The notes below the pieces were generated by a model, which saw only the letters and a list, made by a program, of their open reading frames with translations, made no database searches and was not told where the DNA came from. Shown piece by piece: positions 55,701-64,000 of a DNA stretch of 64,000 nt. Source of the DNA: Sabellastarte sp. h YS-2021 (Eukaryota > Annelida > Polychaeta > Sabellida > Sabellidae); NCBI GenBank assembly GCA_964017235.1, contig OZ024931.1:124197530-124261529 (forward strand), in the 5' to 3' direction. Within the stretch, counting starts at the first letter, position 1; each line of letters opens with the position of its first letter. A program made the position numbers and the translations under genes.

Positions 55701-56379
55701 TTTAATGCATTAAAAATTATTAAAAAAATTTATTAAAAAAAAAGTAAGACAGATCCAGGTCTCATACTCACACAAGAGAATCTACCTCTGGCCTAGTACA
55801 TATATGCAAGATATGAGAGAAATCCCTGCAATAGTCACTGAGAAAATTGTGATAAAAAGTTGAAATTTTCACACTTTTGGTGGGGGTACCCCCCTTGTAA
55901 TGTCTCTAGCAAACAGACGAACAGACAGATTTGCATGCCTTGAACAATTTTTCATCCTCGATAGATAAGGTATCTTTTAAAAAAAACAGCATGTCTCTAG
56001 GCCTTGTAGTTTTGGAGAAGAAGTTGTTCACGCGGACGCGTACGCGTACGCCCACGCCGCAGAGTGATGACATAATGTCAGCTGACTGACAAGTCAGCTG
56101 ACATAAAAATAGTTTAAAGGTTTAATCCCTATTCTACATTCTTCTCCATTTAAAAGGTTAAAATATCTAAAGAAAGCATTGAAAACAGAGTCCTTTGCTG
56201 AGGGGAATCCTGTTATCTGTTTAGCACGTGTTGCCAAACAATGGCGTAGGTATAGGTTGATATTGCCAAATAAACAAAAAGTTGTCCATTTTGTGTAAAT
56301 TTAAAAGATTAGACTTATTGATGTACACAAAGTCATCTCTTTGTAAAATAACTAAATATGTGTTGCACTCTTGCAAAGG

Positions 56380-57800
56380 CAAGGCAGTTGGCAACGTAGG
56401 GTATCGCCTAGTAGTTGCCTTAATTTCTCAACTATTATTCAAATTGTGTCCTGTGGTAGATCAGATCGCCAACCCGGATCCTTGTATAAGTCAGGTCTTG
56501 AATTTTCATCGAGTACTCAAATCCTTAGCCAATCGAGTAAGGCAATGGGGGTTGCATTTCTTGGGCCCCATGTTCCACCTCATATCTGACAACATGTCTT
56601 GGATCCGATTCACTCAGATGTTGACCCTGATTCAGAATCAGAGCATCGTCTGCGAAAGGTTGCAAAGCCCAAAAAGCACTCTGACAAAAAAAAAAGAAAC
56701 CCCTCTCCAGGTGAAGAGCCTGTGAGAGAGGGGGAATCTAGGGAGTCCCATCAACTCATTGTGTACAGAGACCTCAAACATAGGGATACAGCTGAGTCAA
56801 AAAGTCAACTTAAACCTGATCCTAACCTTTTTAGGGAAGTAGATGTGTCTGACCCGCCCTCCCAGTACACGGAGGACACTGAAACCTTCAGACAAGTCCT
56901 TAATATCCCCAAATTCAGGGATAGTGTGCCAGTTTCCTCTACATCAGTGTGGGGTCTTAACAAGGTTGCTCAGAAACAGGAGGTTAGACCCAAGGGTCTC
57001 GCTTCTTTTCGTCTAGCTAATATTTCCCTTATGGAGGCCCTAGAGGAATTTGAACTAGATTTTAATGCTGCTAATCTTTCTGACGAGAAATTCATCAAAG
57101 CACCCCCCTGCCACTGGCAAGTGTTACAAATCGTAGACCACTGCTTTGAAGAAAAAAAATGCAGGAGCTAAACACAGACTTTGCAAATATTTACATCTTT
57201 CATAGGCTATCTGGAGACACTTTGGTTAAAGTTCCCCTTCTGGTAGTCAAGGAATTTGAATATCAGACTAGACAAAATATCTGTACCCTCAATTTTTGTA
57301 CTGCTTTTAACCAGGTTATCTCTGAGTTTTACCTGATCATGCATGGACAGTATCAAAGCAATAGCCAAATTGGCAAAAAATCAAATTCAAAAAGGTGCCA
57401 ACCATGAAAGCTGAGGCAGAAATGCATACAACAAAACCTGTGACTATTTGGATATCCTGGATAAGAGGATCCATATTCAACAGGGGGCGTTAGCCTGCCA
57501 AAGTAAGGCTTTATCCCGTATGCTCCATACAGACCTTTATATTATGGGCAATATAGGTCTTGTTAGGTAAAACACGAAGATGGCAAATCTCCAACCCAAC
57601 CTGTGAGGTCCAGACTCCAACAGTTCAAGAACTCTCCTTTCGCCCCCTCTCCCTTATTCAATTCACAACTGGGGAATGAAGGAGAAGAGTTCCTCCTAAA
57701 AAAAGGCACGCCTAAAAACTCCCAGGGCTTAAGGCCCTATCAAAATCAGCCCTTTTATGGTCCCCAGCGTAATTTCTCACAAATACTCATTTTTCGTATA
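56380..57800 (+). pseudogene. Frameshifted retroelement Gag, DIRS-like
   Basis: A coherent but broken Gag-like protein. It starts with Ser/Lys/Glu-rich segments (DPIHSDVDPDSESEHRLRK; KPKKHSDKKKRNPSPGEEP), then KGLASFRLANISLMEALEEF and FIKAPPCHWQVL. After a frameshift it continues LNTDFANIYIF and LLVVKEFEYQTRQNI, then CDYLDILDKRIHIQQGAL with ACQSKALSRMLHTDLYIMGN, and ends in the basic EEFLLKKGTPKNSQGLRPYQ. The length and layout fit a DIRS-type Gag. No RT or recombinase follows, so it is a fragment. The family call is tentative. Confidence 0.5.
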
Positions 57801-58660
57801 TGGCATTAGGTTGAGGAGTTCCCAAAAAGTTTAAGCCACAAAAAAATTTTTTTTAAATTGTTATGGCAACAGCCATCATCAGATACTCCCCAAAACTTAA
57901 TCAGCTTGAGATCATCTTGAGGTAAACATATCCTGAAAATTTGGTCAAAATCCATGCATAGGTTTAGGCTGTTGAATACCAACAAAATGTATGCCTGCCA
58001 CTGTCTGGATGTTGCAGGGATGACAATAACACCAGCCTTTATGGGCTGGGATTAAAAACCATCTTGGCTTATACTTGAGACAATTCCCCTTTGAAATGAA
58101 CTAATGAATGTTTGTTTTTAGTATGTTATCATCTGAATGTGGATAGCATCTCAATGGTTCCTTCCTTTGTTTACAGTACACAAAGTTGGTATTGTGTATT
58201 CAGTTTTATTTAACTTTTCTTTTCACAAAATTAATGTTTTCCTAAACTTATTGCATCACACAACAATTTTTATTGTCCATTTTTTGCAGTACAACTTCTA
58301 TTAACTTAACATGCTAAGGCCATAATGTTTAGTTTGGATGACAGAATTTTCAAATAGGAAATAAATATAAATATAATTTCAATAAATAAAACAAATAAAA
58401 TAAAACTGATTGCTCTGATAACAGAATGTCAGAAAATAGAAGTTATACTGTGTGTATATACATATACATAGTCTTTCAACAAAGTATTGCTGCAACCACA
58501 TTATATATATAGTACACCAAATACTGGTCCTAATTATTTGAAATATACACAGAAATGAATATGCTTTATAATTACAAAACAGAATGCACAATGCACCTTT
58601 ACATATTGACAACTTGTATGGATGACCAAGATCACAATTTAGAGGTTAAATTTGTATTAG
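57801..58660. other. AT-rich DNA, nothing recognised
   Basis: Only random short open frames. It separates the Gag remnant from the DIRS terminal-repeat pair. Confidence 0.45.
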
Positions 58661-59510
58661 TTCATACCTAACCTAACGGACAATTAACTATACTGGCAGC
58701 ACAAGCCGGCACCGCTAAATGTCAGAAAAAGAAGTCCTGAGTCTCCTCCAGCAAGGGCGGCTATGTGCCCTCCACTCGCTAGGTAGGGAAAACTACTATT
58801 TTCCTGGCCAGAGAACATGCCGTTATAGCACAACATGAGTTGCCTGACCTAACAGGTGGGGTCATTGAAAAGTTCTTGTATCTTCAAATTTAAGGTGTGT
58901 CAGTTGAATCTTACCCTCCCTTAGGTGAAATATGCAGCCTACAAAGAGGAAGATTTGTTTGGGTTCCAGCTCTGATTTGTCCATACTGGCTATGCACCCT
59001 AGTGTTCCTGACACAGAGCCAGGAGGGTCTGTTTATTCTGGAGACAGGTATGGTGGGATCTGGCTCAGACCAACCAGTTGGCTTGGTACTGGTGGATTCT
59101 CATACCCCTGTTCTGAGCCGTCAAATTGACCTCCTCCACTATCATTGTAAACTCCATGGGAGACCTTGAGAGCCCGAATGGTATACATGTTGGACATGAA
59201 ACAGACACCTCTTATACTTGTAGGCACCTCTTCTCTGTCCTAAAGAAGCCATGATGCATAAATAGTTTATAAAAACAAAAGTTCTGTCGAAAACAGGCCA
59301 CCAGCGGCAGAAAAAAGTAAAATATTCCACCAAAAGTTAGGAGTTTTTCTGAAACATGTGTTGTCTGCACATGTACCAGGAAGCTAGCGAGTTGAGTGCA
59401 TGTTCCCAGCCTTGCTGGAGGAGACTCAGGACGTCTTTTTCTGACACTTGGCAGGGCTGGCTTGTGCCGGCAGTACAACCTATTGTCCATTGTAAGATGT
59501 ATTAATGCAA
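58661..59510. mobile_element. Short DIRS-terminus element (possible deletion derivative)
   Basis: Inverted repeats of about 125 bp (58661-58785 and 59381-59510) share CGGACAATT...GCACAAGCC, GTCAGAAAAAGAAGTCCTGA and GTCTCCTCCAGCAAG (in inverse at the right). They enclose about 600 bp with no long frame. The same terminal sequence, including GCATTAATACATC...ATGGACAAT, occurs at the left end of the decayed DIRS-like element (48973-49060). A reading MQPTKRKICLGSSSDLS near 58932 may be a Gag start. Likely a non-autonomous or solo-end derivative. Confidence 0.6.
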
Positions 59511-61473
59511 CAAAAGAATGTTGTCAGTTTCATTCAAGTGCCAAAGCTAAGACACTGTAAAGCACTTACACCCACAATATAGCATACTTTGTATGACTTG
59601 AACCAGTGTTAGTTAAGTTGGGTACAACTACAGCCTATGTTGAGGTCCAAACAGCAGTAAATGTAATATTCTGTAATGTAAGTGAAAGTAAACCATCACC
59701 AGAATCAAATTATGTGGATAGTGGAGGTTTTACTGATATACAGCTAAAAGTTCAATAAATCCTTTACTTTTCTTTGTATATTTGTTGACACTGATTAATA
59801 AACTCTAAGTAAATACACAAAAATGAATAGAGTAGGTTTGGTCTAAGTCAAACTTGCAAAATATACACAATTTACTTCTAATTATGGCTGCTTCTAGTGT
59901 TACCAAATTTGAAAAATATTTACTTCTGAGGATTTAATTTAGTTCAAATGCTTAACCCTCGAGGCTGCTGCTAAATGAGCAACCCTTTGCAGAGAGTAAC
60001 ACAATGAAGCTACTGTGTCACTTCAGTACACACAAAAAGCACATGCTCTAGTTGCACTTTGTTGTTAAAAAAATCTCAGTTTATGATCAATTTAGGTTGT
60101 AGTTGTGGCTATATTCTAGAAGTCAAACTACTGCCTATTAGTACATTTTGCATTACAAATTGTTCAGAGTTAGAAACTACTTATATTTAAAACAAAATTC
60201 CACTGGTAACAGTTCTAGTTTTTCATTCTGCTGTACAATAGTCCCTTAATGTTTAAGTTGTGGCATATTGCCTTGTTAAATGCAAACTTGGGTCTTAAAT
60301 GACCATGTGTAACAACAAGAGTCAACAGCCTTATAACTGATGCAGTACTATGACTACGGACAGCTCTTGGATATATCACCAGAAGGTCTCAGTGCACTTG
60401 TACAGATATATCCAGGTATATCTTATTTGAAGCAAACGTATCATACAAGTGTTCATTGTGAACAAAAGTGCAGTCTCTTCAAGTATGTGTTTTAGCATTT
60501 CCACCACTGACTGTAACAAATACTTTTTCTTAATATGATTAAATGCAACTGCCTTGGTCAGCACAGGATTAAAATCACTGGATTATCATACATTCACCGG
60601 TACTAGAGGAAAATGAGCAAATCATTTTCTAAATGGCAGCATCTGTTCTGTACTTTTTCATCTCCTTGCATTCACTGGCATGAGGCAAATGAATGGAAAC
60701 CATTTTCAAACATACCAACAAATGGCCCAAAATTAATAAAAACAGGACTGTACATATTTAATCGATAGCACTTAACTGAATTTATTGCACTAATTTTCCA
60801 TTGTCACTGAAGGTCTTATTATCCCATTATATCATAAAAACATTTTATAACAGATCCTACATTTACAGTTGAAAGTTTTATGAGATGAGACACGAGATTT
60901 TGGTTTGTTTTTGGTAAATCTTTGTGCTGGACACTGGCATTCTATAGAGTCTGCTGTTAATAAGAAATAACTGGAAAAGGTAAAAACAAGAGCTTGCTAT
61001 TTTTCCTCATTTTGCACAATACTCAAAGTACAGATAACCTTTACCTGATAATATATTAACCTCCTTGATAGAAGTAACAACTGCAAATCTATCATCAAAA
61101 TTACTGGTGTTGAATCTTTTACCAAAATGGATTTAGTACTTTGGCCTATCCTTGTTTGAGACAACAATGCATCCAATAACTGCCTGATGAAATATTTACT
61201 TCTTTGAATTAACAAGTAACAATGACATGTACCAAATAAAACTATCTTCTTAGTATATCCTGACTGCATTACTTATACCCAAATAAATTTTGTACTTTCT
61301 TTTGCTTAAATCTTTCAAACAGCAATATCAACAACAATTGCCAACTAAGACATTACCTTCCTTCTGTAAGTATTATCAAGTTCAGTCTAAATCTACTGTG
61401 CTAGAATATCCATATCACGTCTGCTTTTTTCTCATCATTACAAACTGTCTCCAATATATTTCTATGATCCCTG
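59511..61473 (-). other. Probable UBE4B 3' UTR and downstream DNA
   Basis: Lies directly after the UBE4B stop codon on the minus strand. AT-rich, no coding motif. Several TTTATT hexamers (minus-strand AATAAA) occur, so the poly(A) site cannot be fixed. Confidence 0.45.
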
Positions 61474-61600
61474 TCAAGACTTGGTCTGGTGTTGGCGTTT
61501 TCTCTCAGCCAACCAGCTGTGTATTCTCTCCTTAAGCTCTGTCTGGGGTTCCACCATATCCATAGTAAGGGGCGCTCGGTTGAATGGATCAAACTGGTCA
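61474..61600 (-). CDS. UBE4B: Ubiquitin conjugation factor E4 B, last coding exon
   Basis: The minus-strand acceptor TTTTTGGTATTCCAG ends at 61601. The exon begins with the last base of a codon split in phase 2 and ends at TGA (61474-61476). It encodes [19 protein letters not shown] then [19 protein letters not shown], the C-terminal half of the U-box: DPFNR-x-x-LT, the acidic ELK motif and a basic tail, as at the extreme C-terminus of UBE4B/Ufd2 proteins. It joins in frame to the exon at 63841-64000. UBE4B extends ubiquitin chains on substrates together with an E2; the U-box is its E2-binding, RING-like fold without zinc. I call it with confidence because U-box, C-terminal position and splice phase all agree. 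Confidence 0.9.
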
Positions 61601-61939
61601 CTGGAATACCAAAAACACACTGCTATGACTGATTGACTTTGGTTTAACATTGTTTGCAACACATTGTATAGGGTCACATCATGCTAGGTAGCTCAAGGGA
61701 TAACGGAAAGCATGGTATACTACATAGTGATCATTCTGTGTGGAGAGTGTTTCATACTAAACCACTGTGCCCCTGAGCAATAGCTATGTTATTCAAAAAA
61801 AGTGGACTGTTATTTTAATGTTCTGAAAAATTCACATTAAATAAGATAACCATCCCAACACAACATTCATACTAAGGGGCCATGTTTAAATAGTAAAACT
61901 GCATTACTGTCAATAAAAATGAGGTCCATCTCTCTCTGG

Positions 61940-63415
61940 CACGAGGTGAACCCACTGCTCCAGTGTTCCTTGACTTGTCGACAGCTTGTGACAGCATGGA
62001 TCAAAACACTCCGAGACTCCCTGGTTATCTCAAATCCTTGTTTGGTCTTAGCGGAACTGTCCTGAAGTGGTTTCCCTTCTACCAAAGTAATCATTGTCTG
62101 GCGATTAACCATTTCGCTGCTTCTTGATGTACACTGTACGTCACATTTCGTCAATCCAATGTGCGTTTTGACGTACATTGTACATCACAATGTTTTGTTT
62201 CTTTTATATTCACACAGAAGTGAATACATACCCCCTCGCAGTGAAAGGGTTAAGATAGGTTCTATACTATCTGAACTAAGCAAGGTCACCTACGGAGTCC
62301 CCCAAGGATTTGTGCTGGGTCCTCTGTTATTCTCACCTTATACTACTTCACTAACCAAAATCATTGTCCTTCATCCAGATATAAAATTTCACTTCTACGC
62401 CAATCACACCAAACTATACATCCATCTATCTCATAGGAATGCTTCTGCTGTTCTCACCAAGCTGAATGCCTGCCTACAGGATGTACAATGATGGATAGCT
62501 CTCAGTAAATTTAAATTCAACCATGATAAAATTGAATTTATTGGTTTTGGTTCTCAGGCTCAATGTCAGAAACTCTTCTCTCATTTTCCTGTAAATATTC
62601 TTGGAAGTCTTCTTCATCCTGCTGACATTGTTGAAAACCTAGGTGTGTGGTTCAATGCTGACTTTTCTTTCTCAGAACACATTCACAAGACTTGTAAAGC
62701 CTGCTTCTTTCAGATGCGTGACCTTCATAGATTTAGATGGTATCTCTTACTCAACAAGTGGTTGTCCGTGTGGCAAATGCCTGGGTTAGTAGTCGTCTGG
62801 ACTATTGTAACTCTCTGTTTAGAGGTTTGTCATGTTGTTTCAATCAGCACAAGCTGCAGAGTATTCAGTATTCTCATGCACGTATTGTCACAAATCATAG
62901 AAAATTTAGCTCCTGTTACACCTATCCTAAGGTGACTCCACTGGCTGCAGGTCAATTACCTGTATGTTCAAAACTGCAACATAGGTTTATAAATTTGTAC
63001 ACAGTGGTTCTCCTAGCTATTTTGGACCATCCTTATCTCTTAGCAGTTGTGCCTACAGTACCAGGTGTAGCCACCCTGTCAATACCTGACAGTTCCTCCT
63101 TTTAACTCCTTAATCTACAAGTCAGTCCAGCACTATGGCCATAGTTTTGGTTTTGATGCTCCTAAGATTTGGAATGATCTTCCTGATAATGTACGCAGTG
63201 CAACATCTACTGCCTTCTTCAGGCAAAAGCTCAAAACTTACCTGTTTATAAAAGCCTATCTGCCATAGTCTCTCTGTCACCGCTGTGTCTTCTTTGGTAT
63301 GACCTTTGGTACGATTATTCACCTTGTTTTTGTTTAGTTGCACCTTAGAGTCTGTCATTTGATGGGGATTAAGAGCTCTAAAAGTCCACATTACATTAGA
63401 TTTGATTAGATCTCA
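61940..63415 (+). pseudogene. LINE (CR1/L2-like) reverse transcriptase fragment
   Basis: Plus-strand RT pieces in order: FLDLSTACDSMDQNTP and SLFGLSGTVLKWF (about 61970-62080), the MITE, then VPQGFVLGPLLFS (about 62300), FHFYANHTKLYIHLSH (catalytic FADD-like box reads YANH, so it is dead), LTKLNACLQDVQ, NLGVWFNADFSFSEHI, SSRLDYCNSLFRGLSCCFNQ, a short ARIVTNHRK segment, and a final piece near 63160-63245 (FDAPKIWNDLPDNV, FFRQKLKTYLF). The tail near 63400 is ATTAGATTTGATTAGAT. Several stops and frameshifts. Confidence 0.85.
62109..62249. mobile_element. 141-bp TTAA-flanked MITE (piggyBac-type)
   Basis: TTAA at 62105-62108 and 62250-62253 flanks ends CCATTTCGCTGC and GCAGTGAAAGGG, which are imperfect inverses. 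TTAA duplication and CCC(T)-like ends are the signature of piggyBac-type elements. Inside, GTACACTGTACGTCACA and its near inverse TGACGTACATTGTACATCAC form a second hairpin. It interrupts the LINE reading frame. Confidence 0.75.
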
Positions 63416-63840
63416 CATTCATTTATCACCCAGGTAGACTTATGTTCAATTTGATGAATGCATAGTTAAACGGGTCAAACTGATCCATGAAATCACAACA
63501 CAATATATTTGTAAATACTATAATAATTATTGGATTTGTTGTTTTCATTTATTGAAGTGTTTTACAGATGGATTTTTGTTCAATGTCAACTTTAACATCT
63601 TGTATCAAGCTGGGTATTGACAGTGTACAGGAAAGTGGTGCACAGTTAGTGAAAACTATAAGCCACCAGGCCACCCCCTTCCTCTACTTTGAATGACCGA
63701 ATATTGTCATAAAAATTGTGAGTCATGTGACGACTAAAATGCACTTATCTAACCTATTGCTCAATTTTTTAGATGTTATTTTTTGTTGTTTCATTTCAAG
63801 GGGTGGCCTGTCCTTAGTTTAAGTCATGTGGATATATTAC

Positions 63841-64000
63841 CTCAGTATGTGTCTAGCTATGTGAGTTCTGTCCATTATATTTCCAGACGTTGGTAATTTG
63901 ACTGGATCTTTCATCAGAGTACCCATGATCGGATCCAGAAATTCTTCTGGTGCATCTTCAGATGCCTCCTCCTCAAACTCCTGGGCTGTGGCCTGCTCCT
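63841..64000 (-). CDS. UBE4B: Ubiquitin conjugation factor E4 B, penultimate coding exon (cut by window edge)
   Basis: On the minus strand the exon ends ...CATACTGAG before the donor GTAATA at 63840. It continues beyond 64000. It encodes [20 protein letters not shown] then [20 protein letters not shown] and RHIL, the N-terminal half of the U-box: the DxPEEFLDP(L/I)MxTLMxDPV core followed by the SGxxxDR helix. The last two bases (AG) complete a Ser codon with the first base of the exon at 61600, restoring a continuous U-box. Acidic sequence precedes the domain, as in UBE4B. Confidence 0.92.

Larger units (their letters stand above)
53064..56110. mobile_element. Composite tandem-array element C
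   Basis: It opens with the perfect 20-bp palindrome AGTGCCCGTTAACGGGCACT (53075-53094), followed by GTCAGCTGACTGA (53097-53109). It ends with the same GTCAGCTGACTGA (56077-56089) and a second GTCAGCTGAC (56093-56102), then ATAAAAATAG as at the end of element B. Two arrays fill the interior. A CG-rich CGCGGACGCGTACGCGTACG block lies at about 56030-56050. No coding capacity. Confidence 0.6.
61601..63840 (-). other. UBE4B last intron, filled by a LINE and a MITE
   Basis: About 2.2 kb. A LINE fragment in the opposite orientation to the gene occupies 61940-63415, and a TTAA-flanked MITE sits inside it. The rest is AT-rich. Confidence 0.8.

Noticed and set aside
34310..56110. CRISPR-like or bacterial repeat arrays
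   Set aside because: The units are contiguous 135-165-bp tandem repeats without spacers, in DNA with introns and eukaryotic retroelements; they are satellite-like.

Overview
This window is animal nuclear DNA: AT-rich, intron-containing and packed with transposable elements. The families present suggest a lophotrochozoan invertebrate, most likely a mollusc and perhaps a bivalve: DIRS-type tyrosine-recombinase retroelements, a gypsy element, LINE pieces, (AAAT)n-tailed tRNA-type SINEs, and 140-165 bp tandem arrays bounded by palindromes. The species assignment is inference.

Host genes are sparse. (1) A minus-strand gene at about 8.1 to 1.3 kb has a signal-peptide exon, two PAN/apple-like exons and one CCP/sushi exon. 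Every visible junction is phase 1, as expected for a shuffled, secreted multidomain protein. (2) A plus-strand exon at 28.7-29.6 kb encodes a complete 284-residue, two-transmembrane protein ending in a PDZ-ligand-like tail. (3) The last two coding exons of the ubiquitin-chain E4 ligase UBE4B lie on the minus strand at the right edge, splitting the U-box. (4) A possible orphan exon lies at 15.3 kb.

Mobile elements fill much of the rest. An intact gypsy element (19001-24010) has two 262-bp LTRs with no difference that I can see, a 5-bp target duplication, an abutting primer-binding site, a polypurine tract and one 1341-codon gag-pol frame. A nearly complete DIRS-like element (about 41472-46488, minus strand) has inverted terminal repeats, an internal complementary region matching its own circle junction, and gag, RT/RNase H and tyrosine recombinase frames. 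Two in-frame stops break its RT frame. A decayed relative (about 48973-52975), a DIRS-like gag remnant (56.4-57.8 kb) and a short DIRS-terminus pair (58.66-59.51 kb) follow. There are also a Harbinger transposase relic, two LINE fragments, a LINE tail, a TTAA-flanked MITE inside one LINE, several terminal-inverted-repeat elements and at least five SINE copies.

The least conventional content is a set of three large composite elements (about 34.31-36.79, 38.07-41.26 and 53.06-56.11 kb). Each opens with a short palindrome and carries two or more different tandem arrays. One module of about 135-165 bp is homologous in all three, and is inverted in the first relative to the other two. They resemble non-autonomous Helitron-like elements carrying satellite DNA, such as the bivalve 'pearl' type. 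No protein in the window explains their mobility.
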